Positions 25,406 to 34,341 of a stretch of DNA of 64,000 nt are shown piece after piece; the first letter of the stretch is position 1; each line of letters opens with the position of its first letter. The notes under the pieces are model-generated. The model did not search any database. It was not told the DNA's origin and saw nothing but the letters and a program-made list of their open reading frames with translations. This DNA comes from Saccharibacillus nicotianae (lineage in GTDB: Bacteria > Bacillota > Bacilli > Paenibacillales > Paenibacillaceae): the NCBI RefSeq assembly GCF_042681745.1, contig NZ_JBHUGF010000010.1:2294001-2358000 (forward strand). Reading direction: 5' to 3'. Both the position numbers and the translations under genes were made by a program.

Positions 25406-25928
25406 ATCGTCTTATTTAATACCCCATTCACCAACAAATGTATCAGAAATAGATTTATTTTTTTCAAATAACAACCTGTATGTTTAGCGATAACCTTTCA
25501 AAAGTGAGTGGTATCAAGGAAAAAGCAGACATGTGTCTATCAGCAAAAAGATGTCATTTTTTTCTTCCATTTGGCGCGTAGTTGATCAATTTCAAAGATG
25601 AATATTCCATAAAAAGGATATTAAATACACTTTTTCGCATGCTATTTTGCATGCTATATAGATAACAATAGCTACAATTTCGTTCAGACTTATTATGATA
25701 ATATATTGATCGTTATCTGATATATCATTTGAGAATAAACGATCTTATTTCAATCGATAGGACTGATTAAGGTATAGTAAAATGCTTATAATCATTCTTA
25801 TTTGATAAATATTATTAAATGGTCAAAAATAGTGACCATGTCAGCTTGAAACGAGCGTCTGGGTGTTGTAGGATGTTGAAAGGACACTAAACCTAATATC
25901 AAGAAAAAATAGATTAATCGGAGGAAAT
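25406..25928. other. 600-bp gap upstream of the tandem-HTH gene
   Basis: Very AT-rich. Visible items are a direct repeat GCATGCTAT (25637-25645 and 25649-25657) and the operator-like palindrome at 25819-25839. No ORF with a ribosome binding site and no known RNA family was recognised. Confidence 0.5.
25819..25839. promoter_or_regulatory. Perfect operator-like palindrome upstream of the tandem-HTH gene
   Basis: ATGGTCA, 7-bp spacer, TGACCAT. It is 90 bp before the start of a DNA-binding protein gene, so autoregulation is a natural guess. Confidence 0.45.
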
Positions 25929-26531
25929 ATGCCTAATCAACCAGAACGACACTTTATAGAGGCGTGGTCTCTGATCAACCGTAAGTATCTCGGCAAAGGA
26001 GTACGAGTTAAGCGATTCCGCAGACCAACACGTTGCCAAATCCGCAATCGAGTATTGCTCGCTGTGCTCATGGTTAATGATATCAAACTATCTGAGCTTG
26101 CAGAACGGTTATCGGTTTCATCACGAAGCGTAAGCGCTTGGGTCTATGAAGGCCGCCTCCCTGGCAAAGCCAATCTTGAAAAAGTATGCCGGGAATTGGG
26201 ATATCCGCACCACATTTTGTTTAACCAACAGGTGATTCATAACAGCCCTGTGATTTGTCAGCAAGAACCATCTCGCTTTATGAAAAGAACGATTACTCGT
26301 TCACCGGTACGCAATCATATTTTGACAGGTTTATGTATGGTACATGATCTGTCTGTAACCGATGTGAGCCATTGGATTGGTGTTCATCCAGGTACTTTCC
26401 GTAAATGGTTACATCAAGCTACACTGCCTTCACCAGCATTTCAAGAAAAAACCGAACAATTTTTCCGTATTCCCAAATCTGTATTATTTGCAGATTGTGT
26501 ATTGGGCGAAGATGAACAATCTCAAGCGTAA
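25929..26531 (+). CDS. Protein with two tandem helix-turn-helix domains
   Basis: 200 residues, with a strong CGGAGG site. Residues about 36-98 and 125-187 align without gaps at an offset of exactly 89: RN (39/128), the VLLAVLMVNDIKLSEL and ILTGLCMVHDLSVTDV helices, Trp71/Trp160, and HHILF/KSVLF. Each unit is an Xre/phage-repressor-like HTH. The first is well formed (LSELAERLSVSSRSVSAWVYEGRLP); the second is degenerate. So an internal duplication gave one protein two DNA-recognition units, which could bind as a pseudo-dimer. The N-terminus is very basic. I recognise no named family. Confidence 0.8.
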   Translation: MPNQPERHFIEAWSLINRKYLGKGVRVKRFRRPTRCQIRNRVLLAVLMVNDIKLSELAERLSVSSRSVSAWVYEGRLPGKANLEKVCRELGYPHHILFNQQVIHNSPVICQQEPSRFMKRTITRSPVRNHILTGLCMVHDLSVTDVSHWIGVHPGTFRKWLHQATLPSPAFQEKTEQFFRIPKSVLFADCVLGEDEQSQA

Positions 26532-26579
26532 TTCAGCATATTTACATTGAATGTATAGGTATAACCAAATAAGCAGTAC

Positions 26580-26624
26580 AAAAACTCCGCTTTCCCACTG
26601 AATCTAGTGAGAAGCGGAGTTTTT
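26580..26624. terminator. Bidirectional terminator, tandem-HTH and SUKH genes
   Basis: AAAAACTCCGCTT..CCCACT pairs with AGTGAGAAGCGGAGTTTTT. Confidence 0.88.
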
Positions 26625-26672
26625 ACTGTGTCTTTTCTATAGATATCTTACATATCCTATGATTGTGAACAA

Positions 26673-27278
26673 TTATCCGTAAAAGTAATCATAAAAATTC
26701 GCAAACAAGTCAGCTCCAAGAATCGGCTCAATCGCAGTTTTTAACTGCTTTTCAAATTCAGGTAGCACTATACTATCATCATCTGTTATTTCAAAAATCT
26801 CAAATGAGCCATATACGATCTCAATAAGCAATGCTAGTGCTACAACAAAATCTGCTAGTGTAGAAGCAATCAAAAAAGGTTCTCCTGCATCATAACCTGC
26901 ATATACAGGCGTACTCTTTTCGCTAGTGGCTACGATAATCGGATTACCTTTGCCTATATCATCTGCAATAATCACAAAGTCTGCTCGCCATGTATCGCTT
27001 TCTGCAAAAGGCTCTGACATACCTACCCAGCGATAACCGATTAAGGCTTGTCGTAACTGATCGATAGACCATAACATAATCGGAGCAAAGCCAGTCTCGA
27101 CAACTACATCGGACGGTTCATAATGACGTAGATAATAATCCAGTTCAGACGAACTTGGAATAGTATCCGGCCATTGTCGCTGAAAGGTATCCGGTGGTAC
27201 AGATATAAATTGTCCGCTAACTTCATATTGCCGGTGAGTCTCTGCTAATTGGGCTAATGCTTGTTCTAACGCTCTCAT
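26673..27278 (-). CDS. SMI1/KNR4 (SUKH)-family protein
   Basis: 201 residues. The SUKH core is visible: IPSSSELDYYLRHYEP early, YRWVGMSEPF, WRADFVIIADDIGKGNPIIVATSE, and a long hydrophobic helix ASTLADFVVALALLIEIV. Many SUKH proteins act as immunity proteins against contact-dependent or polymorphic toxins; solo copies in Firmicutes are mostly uncharacterised. It follows araR by 43 nt and may be read through from it, which suggests location rather than function. No toxin gene is adjacent. Confidence 0.72.
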   Translation of the reverse strand: MRALEQALAQLAETHRQYEVSGQFISVPPDTFQRQWPDTIPSSSELDYYLRHYEPSDVVVETGFAPIMLWSIDQLRQALIGYRWVGMSEPFAESDTWRADFVIIADDIGKGNPIIVATSEKSTPVYAGYDAGEPFLIASTLADFVVALALLIEIVYGSFEIFEITDDDSIVLPEFEKQLKTAIEPILGADLFANFYDYFYG

Positions 27279-27321
27279 GCCTACACTCCTAACGACAAGA
27301 TATATTCACTTATGCAGACAG

Positions 27322-28416
27322 TTAGGTCGGTAATACAGCAGGCGATGAAGTGGATTCACGAATAATCAGCTCGGGAGTATGTATCTTTTCGCCCAAGCCC
27401 CGTTGTTCTCCATCTAACATATGCAAAATCATTTCTGCTGCTGCTGTTCCCAGTGCATGCTTGGGATGACTGAGTGTCGTTAATTTCACTTCTGTAGCCG
27501 TAGCTAAAAAAGAATCATCAAAGCCGACTAACGATAGATCATTCGGTACAGAAAGACCGGCTTCCCGTACAACTTGTAACAAATTAATCGCTAATTCATC
27601 GTTGTATAACACCCACCCTGTCGCACGTTCCTGAGCAGATTGCTTAATAAGCTGTTGTGCTTGTTCGATCGGCGCAGTGGTTTTGTCATCTGTATTGTAA
27701 GTAAAAATCAAAGACGGTTGCAATGGAATCCCATGCTTGCGATGTGCCGCAACAAATCCTTTCATACGGCGTACGCCTTGCATATCATCTGTTTTGAAAA
27801 AGCCAGCGATCCGCTGATGTCCCAGTTCGATCAGATGTTGTGCCGCCAAGAATCCTCCGCGTTCATCATCCATTCGTAGACATGCAGAATCCATTTCTTC
27901 ATAGCTAGCATTAATCATTAGATAAGGAATCGAACGATTTTCAATCGTAAGAAAATAATTGAGATTAGCGCTACGTTCTCCACTTCGAGTAGGCTCTACG
28001 ATCAAAGCCGCTGGAGACTGATTAAGCATCATTTCAAGACACTCGCGCTCTTTGGTTGGATCATTTTCTGTACTGGCTAGCAGTAGTCGATATCCTTCGC
28101 TACGTAGTCTTGTCTCAATCCCTTGCACAATTTGCGGGAAAATATAATCTGAAATATACGTAGTAATAACGCCTACCGTTTTGTTATCATCGACTGATTT
28201 GACAGCAGGATCAGCAACAAATGTCCCTTTGCCCTGCATCCGGTTCAACCAGCCTTCTCGCACCAATTCACCTAAAGCTTGACGTACCGTTTGTCGACTG
28301 ACACTAAATTGATCAGCAATCTCATGTTCTGAAGGTAGTCGGCTACCTGGTAATAATTTGGACGAATGAATCCACGATAATATTTCATCTCGAACTTGCC
28401 TGTATTTTGCAGCCAT
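27322..28416 (-). CDS. araR: GntR/LacI-type repressor AraR
   Basis: 364 residues: N-terminal GntR winged helix (about 1-70; LLPGSRLPSEHEIADQFSVSRQTVRQAL) fused to a LacI/GalR-like sugar-binding domain (about 78-360; GVITTYISDYIFPQIVQGIE, LSLVGFDDSFLA). This chimera is diagnostic for AraR of Bacillus, the L-arabinose-responsive repressor. It lies directly downstream of araM, whose promoter region has two AraR-type boxes. No araABD genes are in the window, so those may be elsewhere. Strong GGAGG start. Effector assumed to be L-arabinose. Confidence 0.85.
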   Translation of the reverse strand: MAAKYRQVRDEILSWIHSSKLLPGSRLPSEHEIADQFSVSRQTVRQALGELVREGWLNRMQGKGTFVADPAVKSVDDNKTVGVITTYISDYIFPQIVQGIETRLRSEGYRLLLASTENDPTKERECLEMMLNQSPAALIVEPTRSGERSANLNYFLTIENRSIPYLMINASYEEMDSACLRMDDERGGFLAAQHLIELGHQRIAGFFKTDDMQGVRRMKGFVAAHRKHGIPLQPSLIFTYNTDDKTTAPIEQAQQLIKQSAQERATGWVLYNDELAINLLQVVREAGLSVPNDLSLVGFDDSFLATATEVKLTTLSHPKHALGTAAAEMILHMLDGEQRGLGEKIHTPELIIRESTSSPAVLPT

Positions 28417-28477
28417 AATTCCTCCGAACGGTTGATAAAAATATATAGATATTTTATTTTACCATAAACACAATGTA

Positions 28478-29641
28478 TTAGATCAACTGATGTTCATTCA
28501 TGTATTTTAGCCCTGTATAGCGGTTACGTAGCGTATGAGCAGAATGTAGAGCTAGTTCTAACCATTCGGCTGGCATGCTTAATTGCTCGTATTCACTTGG
28601 GCCGCCTGCTGCCGATAGCCACTTTTTCATCTGTGCGCTGGTTGGGATATCTTTGTAAGCGGCAAAAGCTTTGACTTCTGGATGATCGATCGCTAGTTGA
28701 CGATAATGATCGGCTAGAAGTGCTGAAGCTACCCCTACTTTGGCTCCATGCAAAATTTGTCTGTGTCCACCTTTAATCAATTCCATTTCCCAGCGATGAG
28801 AAATATGATGTTCTCCACCTGATGCTGAACGTGAATGATCAGCGATCAACATCGCTATCCCTGAAGCAAGTAGTGAATACATAACTGTATAGATCCCTTC
28901 TGCACTACCTGAAGCGATCAAGTCTACTTTTTCGATACATTGATTAAGCGCTTCTTCTGTAATATCATATACCAATTGATTATACGGCTCTTGTCCAAGA
29001 TCGCGGGATACTTTCCAATCTGCTAATGAAGTGCATTTGCCTAACATATCGCCAAATCCTGCGGCTGTTAACGTTTGTGGAGCATTAATCAGGATATTAA
29101 TATCTGCAAAAATAGCTTCAGGTGCTTTGGCTTGAAATGTTTCTTTTGTTCCATTGACGATAAGCGGTGCACCCGCTGAAGTAAATCCGTCTACAGAAGC
29201 CGCAGTAGGTACAGACAAAAATGGCTTATTCATTTTGTGACTAACAATTCGTACAACATCATGAATTGTTCCTGAACCGATTGCTATAATAGCATCTGTC
29301 TGAGGAGTAACGGCTAACAATAATTGCACGATTGTTGCTTCATCTGCAATCACATCGCCTTCTTTATTTTCACGCAACTCCAATTCGGTTATACCTACAT
29401 CAATACTTTGCAGTAAATCTATCGTTTGTCGCCCTGCCGCTTCATACGTATACGTATCATAGACGACCATAACCTGTTGATATCGCTCTCTATGGATATA
29501 CGCCGGTAATTTACGAATAGCCCCTGCTTCTAATTCAATCTGAATACCAATCGTTTCAAAAGATTGATTGCCAGCAAGTAACGCCGCTTTTTGATTCCAC
29601 ATTGTAATTTGCTCGTTGATAGATAATGATGGCTGCTTCAT
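28478..29641 (-). CDS. egsA: sn-Glycerol-1-phosphate dehydrogenase AraM (EgsA)
   Basis: 387 residues of the iron-type dehydrogenase/DHQS-like fold. IAIGSGTIHDVVRIVSHKM gives the nucleotide loop; VPTAASVDGFTSAGAPLI and GEHHISHRWEM carry the metal-binding Asp/His residues. The family reduces dihydroxyacetone phosphate to sn-glycerol-1-phosphate, the archaeal-type glycerol backbone, used in Bacillus for heptaprenylglyceryl phosphate made by PcrB. In Bacillus subtilis the gene is in the arabinose operon; here it is separate but retains AraR-like operators. araR lies 61 nt downstream. Confidence 0.9.
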   Translation of the reverse strand: MKQPSLSINEQITMWNQKAALLAGNQSFETIGIQIELEAGAIRKLPAYIHRERYQQVMVVYDTYTYEAAGRQTIDLLQSIDVGITELELRENKEGDVIADEATIVQLLLAVTPQTDAIIAIGSGTIHDVVRIVSHKMNKPFLSVPTAASVDGFTSAGAPLIVNGTKETFQAKAPEAIFADINILINAPQTLTAAGFGDMLGKCTSLADWKVSRDLGQEPYNQLVYDITEEALNQCIEKVDLIASGSAEGIYTVMYSLLASGIAMLIADHSRSASGGEHHISHRWEMELIKGGHRQILHGAKVGVASALLADHYRQLAIDHPEVKAFAAYKDIPTSAQMKKWLSAAGGPSEYEQLSMPAEWLELALHSAHTLRNRYTGLKYMNEHQLI

Positions 29642-29688
29642 GTTGTCATCTCCTTTTGTATAATCAAGATACCGCTTACAATATTTAT

Positions 29689-29704
29689 TAACTTGTACAT
29701 ATCA
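29689..29704. promoter_or_regulatory. AraR-like operator 1
   Basis: TAACTTGTACATATCA, similar to the known AraR box ATTTGTACGTACAAAT. About 50 bp before the araM start. Confidence 0.6.
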
Positions 29705-29730
29705 TTTATTAAATTATGCGCTTTTACAGT

Positions 29731-29747
29731 CAACTTGTACATACATT
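29731..29747. promoter_or_regulatory. AraR-like operator 2
   Basis: CAACTTGTACATACATT, repeating ACTTGTACATA exactly 42 bp from site 1, about four helical turns. That spacing suits the cooperative, in-phase AraR binding known in Bacillus subtilis. Confidence 0.6.
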
Positions 29748-29803
29748 TTAGAAAAAATTTGTAATTATGTCTATTCTCTAAAATGAATTCGGTTAGACTA
29801 AAC

Positions 29804-29836
29804 AAAAAAAGACATCTTATAATAGATATCTTTTTT
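29804..29836. terminator. Terminator of the UbiA prenyltransferase gene
   Basis: AAAAAAAGACATCTTAT / ATAGATATCTTTTTT imperfect stem with tails on both sides; separates this gene from araM. Confidence 0.7.
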
Positions 29837-29865
29837 GCTTACCTTGATTAAATAGCTTCTATATT

Positions 29866-30792
29866 TTATATAAACCATATCCAGCGACCGACCAACAATA
29901 CTAAAATCATGACTGTTCCGCATTGTAGCGAAGTTCGTAAAGACAACCACAGCAATTGCTGATGTGTCTGCAAATTACGCTTATTTTTCATATGCTGGTA
30001 CATACGACACAACGGAATAGCTGTTAACAAAGCAAGAATACCGTAGATTGGCAATCCACCGACAAGTACACAGATTAAGATGCTGAATAAAGCAAGACAT
30101 AACAAGAAAATAGAAAAGCGAAACGATTTACGTTCTCCCCATACAACAACCAGTGTGCGCTTACCCACCTGTTTGTCTGTTTTCCAATGTAAAAAATGAT
30201 GATTGAAAAATGTCAGTGTGGTCAGCAAGCCCATAGGCAACGATAAAAAGAACAACCGTATATCAAAATGACCTGTCTGCACATAATAAGCGCCCATTAC
30301 CGGAAACACGCCAAAACATAATACATGTGCCAGTTCACTGCTACCCTTACCGATATATCCATACTTGATCGGTGGAACAACATAAAATAAAGCCAGCAAG
30401 CCGCCGATTCCTCCAAGCAGTAAAACGCCCCATCCACTTAAAAAGTATAATGTTACTGCACAGACAATCGTGATAGCAAGCATACTCCATGTTACTCTAG
30501 CAAATGTCTGCTCACTCCATTTACCAGTCGTCAAATATCCTGAATCTGTCGAAATCGATTCTTCTGATTGATAAGCAGCGACATCGACACCACTACGATA
30601 ATCCCATAGATCATTAATCATCATCGAAAAAATATGTATTGCACTTGAACCAATTAGAGTTAAAAGAAAGATCAACACACTAAATTGATTATTCCATATC
30701 CATGCTGCCAAAGCTCCCTGTACTACACAGATCGCCATTAAAGGTACAAAATGCAATCGTGAAGCTTGACTAAACTCTACCCATTTACTCAT
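29866..30792 (-). CDS. UbiA-family prenyltransferase
   Basis: 308 residues with about eight membrane segments. First Asp-rich motif MINDLWDYRSGVD (about 58-70), second TDKQVGKRTLVV (about 210-221). These bind the Mg-diphosphate of a polyprenyl donor. The DYxxGxD form is closest to MenA (1,4-dihydroxy-2-naphthoate prenyltransferase), but the protein is not obviously MenA: the loop after motif 1 and the C-terminus differ from what I would expect. Its neighbour araM makes glycerol-1-phosphate, and archaeal UbiA homologues prenylate that backbone, so a lipid role is conceivable. The two are not in one operon. Confidence 0.8.
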   Translation of the reverse strand: MSKWVEFSQASRLHFVPLMAICVVQGALAAWIWNNQFSVLIFLLTLIGSSAIHIFSMMINDLWDYRSGVDVAAYQSEESISTDSGYLTTGKWSEQTFARVTWSMLAITIVCAVTLYFLSGWGVLLLGGIGGLLALFYVVPPIKYGYIGKGSSELAHVLCFGVFPVMGAYYVQTGHFDIRLFFLSLPMGLLTTLTFFNHHFLHWKTDKQVGKRTLVVVWGERKSFRFSIFLLCLALFSILICVLVGGLPIYGILALLTAIPLCRMYQHMKNKRNLQTHQQLLWLSLRTSLQCGTVMILVLLVGRWIWFI

Positions 30793-30938
30793 TATATTCC
30801 ACCTTTAAATTAGATTCATTTTTCTTCTTCATATACTTTGATAAGATAATGTTCATTAACCGTATGTATGACTTTCAAACGTAGACCGATGATATATACC
30901 CCGATCAGAATCAATCCACCTTAACGCCAATTCATTAT

Positions 30939-30979
30939 AAAAAAAGCATACCACCTATAAATAGGCAATACGCTTTTAT
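30939..30979 (-). terminator. Probable terminator of PTS locus 1
   Basis: AAAAAAAGCAT..CCACCTAT pairs imperfectly with ATAGG..ATACGCTTTT, U-tail on the minus strand. Confidence 0.55.
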
Positions 30980-31006
30980 TTACATATCTATTATATTGAA
31001 TGATGA

Positions 31007-31465
31007 TTAACCGATAGTACGAGTTAAAATATCTATAATTTCTTGTTTACTTTGTGCATTAATCAATTCAGCCCGAAATTCTTCATGAATTAATTTACGA
31101 GAAAGAGCCACTAGAATCTGCAAATGTTCATTTCCTGTATTCGCTTCAGGTACACCGATCATAAATGCAATCTGAGCAGGCTGATCATCTAAAGATTCCC
31201 AATCAATCGGTTCTGCAAATCGTGAAAATGCTAAAGCAGCTTTGGCTACCCCTGCTGATTTGCCATGCGGAATCGCTACACCAAAACCAATCCCTGTAGA
31301 ACTTTGTTGTTCACGCGCCATCACTGCATCTACATAAGCAGCTTCATCAGTGACTGCTCCAGAAGCTTTCATACCGGATGCCATTTGTTGAATCGCTTCT
31401 TCGCGTGTTGTTGCTGTAGAAGGTAAAAATATGCTTTCTGTGCTTAATAGTTCGCTGATATTCAT
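31007..31465 (-). CDS. PTS fructose-type EIIA component
   Basis: 152 residues from ATG 31465 (AAGGAG 11 nt upstream; the GTG at 31477 overlaps that site). PTS_EIIA_2 fold. GIGFGVAIPHGKSAG contains the phosphorylated His in IPHGK, and IDWESLDDQPAQIAFMIGVPE follows. It passes phosphate from HPr to the IIB domain of the preceding IIBC gene. Last gene of PTS locus 1. Confidence 0.9.
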   Translation of the reverse strand: MNISELLSTESIFLPSTATTREEAIQQMASGMKASGAVTDEAAYVDAVMAREQQSSTGIGFGVAIPHGKSAGVAKAALAFSRFAEPIDWESLDDQPAQIAFMIGVPEANTGNEHLQILVALSRKLIHEEFRAELINAQSKQEIIDILTRTIG

Positions 31466-31536
31466 AGGTAGTGTCACTCCTTCTAATAGTCAATGTCTTA
31501 TTGTTGTTTTGTTAAAGGCGAGTGTAAATATGGACA

Positions 31537-31565
31537 GCGACCGGACAAATCATCGTTCCGGTCGC
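31537..31565. promoter_or_regulatory. Intercistronic GC-rich hairpin between IIBC and IIA
   Basis: GCGACCGG / CCGGTCGC, 13-nt loop, no U-tail. It may stabilise the upstream message or set the ratio of the two products. Confidence 0.55.
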
Positions 31566-31585
31566 TTGTAATGAATTATAATTAC

Positions 31586-32968
31586 TTATAATTTAGCAGG
31601 TGCTTTACGTTTAAGCAACAAGACCATCAATGCTGTAACGACTGTACCGATTACAATAGATAATACATATTGTGGTAAATGGTCGATTGCATTCGGGATA
31701 AAGAGAACGAATACACCACCATGAGGAGCATGTAGACCTGCACCAAAGTACATCGATAATGCACCAGCTACAGCCGAACCTACCATAAAGGAAGGGATAA
31801 CACGAATTGGATCAGCCGCTCCAAATGGAATAGCTCCTTCTGTAATAAACGATAAACCTAGAATCGAAGCGACTTTACCAGCTTCACGTTCTTCTTTGGT
31901 AAAGCGATTTTTAGCAATAACAGTTGCTAACCAAATACCAAGTGGTGGAGTCATACCTGCTGCCATAACTGCTGCCATTGGTGTATAAAGAGAAGCACCT
32001 AGCAAACCTACTGCAAAAGTATACGCTGTTTTATTGAAAGGCCCACCCATATCAAGTGCCATCATTGCACCAAGAATAGCTCCTAAAATAATTGCATTTC
32101 CAGCACCCATATTTGTAAGCCAAGCTGTCAAACCTGTCAACAACCATTCAATCGGTTGACCGATAACGTATACCATCAATAGACCAATAGCAAGTACAGA
32201 CAAGACAGGAACGATTAGAATAGGTTTAAGACCTTCAAAGTTTTTAGGCATTTTGATTGTTTTGATCAAGTAATGTGCAATATAACCAGCTACAAAACCT
32301 GCGATAATACCGCCGATAAATCCAGCGCCCATATCTTTAGCAAGTACACCACCGACCAAACCAGGTGCAAGTCCGGGTTTACCAGCGATAGAGAATGAAA
32401 TAAATCCAGACAATACGATAACCATCAGTCCCATTGAAGCGCCACCAATTGTGGATAAAGCAGCTCCGAATGAACCATCAACTTGATCGACTCCACCTTT
32501 AGTGAAAGCGAATAAGAATGAGAATGCGATAATCAGACCACCTGCAATAACAAGCGGTAACATATTAGATACACCATTCATCAAATGTTTGTAGAACATG
32601 TTAGGCTTACGACCTGCATTTTCTTCAGGTGTAGCTGTTGGTGAAGCAGCAAGACCACTAGAAGCTTCTTTTGCTAAAGCACGATCGATTAATTCCCCCG
32701 GAACTTTGATCCCTTGTGCAACAGCTACACGAATAACCGGTTTGCCTGCAAAGCGATCTTCATCTACATCTGTATCAGCAGCGATAATAATAGCATGTGC
32801 TTCAGCGATTTCTTGAGCGGTTAGACCATTCTCGACTCCAACTGCACCACGTGTTTCGACTTTGATAGGTACACCTTTTTGATCTGCGGCTTTTTGCAAT
32901 GATTCAGCAGCCATATACGTGTGAGCAATACCGGTTGGACAAGCGGTAACAGCCAATAATTTTTTCAT
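31586..32968 (-). CDS. PTS fructose-type EIIBC component
   Basis: 460 residues. IIB domain at 1-100 with phosphocysteine motif VTACPTGIAHTYMAAE. IIC membrane domain at about 125-450 with GGAIPFGAADP-like (TEGAIPFGAADPIRVIPS) and HAPHGGVFVLF motifs. Imports and phosphorylates a fructose-like sugar. Unlike FruA at 34342-36297, the IIA is a separate gene. The DeoR regulator gene lies 166 bp upstream on the same strand. Substrate could be fructose or a related ketose; the sequence does not decide. Confidence 0.9.
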   Translation of the reverse strand: MKKLLAVTACPTGIAHTYMAAESLQKAADQKGVPIKVETRGAVGVENGLTAQEIAEAHAIIIAADTDVDEDRFAGKPVIRVAVAQGIKVPGELIDRALAKEASSGLAASPTATPEENAGRKPNMFYKHLMNGVSNMLPLVIAGGLIIAFSFLFAFTKGGVDQVDGSFGAALSTIGGASMGLMVIVLSGFISFSIAGKPGLAPGLVGGVLAKDMGAGFIGGIIAGFVAGYIAHYLIKTIKMPKNFEGLKPILIVPVLSVLAIGLLMVYVIGQPIEWLLTGLTAWLTNMGAGNAIILGAILGAMMALDMGGPFNKTAYTFAVGLLGASLYTPMAAVMAAGMTPPLGIWLATVIAKNRFTKEEREAGKVASILGLSFITEGAIPFGAADPIRVIPSFMVGSAVAGALSMYFGAGLHAPHGGVFVLFIPNAIDHLPQYVLSIVIGTVVTALMVLLLKRKAPAKL

Positions 32969-33081
32969 GGTAATATCCCCTTATAATGAGTAATGGTCTA
33001 ACCTTAGCCAATCGTAATCTGGAGCGTTTACAATACATTTTTCAAATATTATTGCGATTTCATGCTGCTGATGATTTTTAA

Positions 33082-33095
33082 ATAAAACGCTTACA
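33082..33095 (-). promoter_or_regulatory. cre-like site (CcpA) upstream of PTS locus 1
   Basis: On the minus strand TGTAAGCGTTTTAT, one mismatch from TGWAARCGYTWNCW. It lies between the DeoR gene and the IIBC gene, where carbon catabolite repression would be expected. Confidence 0.5.
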
Positions 33096-33134
33096 AATAT
33101 GCTCTATGATAAAGCTTTGAATAGAAGAATATAG

Positions 33135-33899
33135 TTATGCGATCGTGACTCCTATACCAAGCTTTTTCAATTGATGAATCATATGAAGCGGTACTCCAGT
33201 ATCCATAATACAATGATCAATTTCGGATACATCTGCAAATTTGGCATAAGCGATATTACCAATTTTGCTATGATCTGCGAGTAGAATGACCTGCTTAGCA
33301 ATATCAATCATTTTGCGCTTGATCGCAGCTTCTGTCAGATTAGGGGTGGTTACACCTTCTTTGAGATCTAAACCGTTAGTTGCAATAAAAGCTTTGTCTA
33401 CACGTACCATATCCAGTGACCGTTCTGCTATTGGCCCCACAAACGCTAGTGTGTCTGGCCTTAACAATCCGCCAATAATAGACAATTCTATATTCCGACA
33501 ATCTCGAAGTTCACTAAGAACAATCACTGAGTTCGTTATAACTCGAATACCCGACATATGCTTTAGTTCTTTTGCTAACGGAAGAGTAGTCGTTCCCGAG
33601 TCAAGCAATATCGTATCGCCTTGATGAATCATCTCTACCGCTCGCTTCGCGATTCGCTCTTTCTCTTCTCGAAAAGAATCTTCTTTGTCTACCATATTAG
33701 GTTCAAAATTGACACTTTGCAGTGATACGGCTCCCCCATGTGTCCTTTTCAATCGCCTTGCATCTTCCAACTCTTTGAGATCTCGACGAACCGTTGAATC
33801 TGATACTCCAAAAGCTTCACCTAGTTCTTGAACAGATGCCCTGTGATTCTCTTGCAAATATTGAACCATTTTATGCTTTCGTTCTTCTTCAAAAAGCAT
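33135..33899 (-). CDS. DeoR-family regulator of PTS locus 1
   Basis: 254 residues from ATG 33899 (AGGTGG 8 nt upstream). An upstream ATG at 34004 would add 35 atypical residues. N-terminal HTH: RASVQELGEAFGVSDSTVRRDLKELE, then the typical RTHGGAV. The C-terminal sugar-phosphate sensing domain has ILLDSGTTTLPLAKEL and VILLADHSKIG. It probably represses the downstream IIBC-IIA genes until a phosphorylated sugar binds. A paralogue of FruR at 37248-37994. Confidence 0.88.
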   Translation of the reverse strand: MLFEEERKHKMVQYLQENHRASVQELGEAFGVSDSTVRRDLKELEDARRLKRTHGGAVSLQSVNFEPNMVDKEDSFREEKERIAKRAVEMIHQGDTILLDSGTTTLPLAKELKHMSGIRVITNSVIVLSELRDCRNIELSIIGGLLRPDTLAFVGPIAERSLDMVRVDKAFIATNGLDLKEGVTTPNLTEAAIKRKMIDIAKQVILLADHSKIGNIAYAKFADVSEIDHCIMDTGVPLHMIHQLKKLGIGVTIA

Positions 33900-34261
33900 G
33901 GGACATTCCACCTGTCTACATATATTAGCTATTATTTTGCTCAACATACTCTCATGATCGATAATGATCGTTTGTTGATTTCTTTCGACAAATTTCGTGA
34001 TCATTTGTGATTGGTATTGATTGATTTTGATTATAACAGCGTTTTCATAGACTGTAAATAGATTTTTATAATTCTTTTGAACTATTTATTATTCTAGGAG
34101 TTATAGATTATATATCGTCATTATCTTGCCTAATATTTACATTTATTTGCATGAATCCGCTCATTTTCTCAATTTATTTTTTAAAATGGTCATACAATAC
34201 AAAATTCGACATTTATAAGCGATATAAATGAAAGTGTCTGAACGATTTTAGCAATATACAG
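33900..34261. other. Gap between the DeoR gene and the fru terminator
   Basis: AT-rich, with no ORF bearing a ribosome binding site. The promoter of the DeoR gene should lie here, but no convincing -35/-10 pair stands out. Confidence 0.4.
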
Positions 34262-34327
34262 CAAAAAACCTCTGTGGAAAGAACAATAGCTATATACAAT
34301 CAGCTTGATCTTCACACAGAGGTTTTA
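34262..34327 (-). terminator. Terminator of the fru operon
   Basis: AAAAAACCTCTGTG / CACAGAGGTTTT, loop about 38 nt containing further pairing, 15 nt after the fruA stop. Confidence 0.8.
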
Positions 34328-34341
34328 AATATTAATCCATA

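Noticed and set aside
25637..25657. GCATGCTAT direct repeat
   Set aside because: Two short copies 12 bp apart in AT-rich DNA; too little to call a binding site.
33021..33034. Second possible cre site (TGTAAACGCT half on the minus strand)
   Set aside because: Only the left half fits; three mismatches in the right half. The site at 33082-33095 is better.
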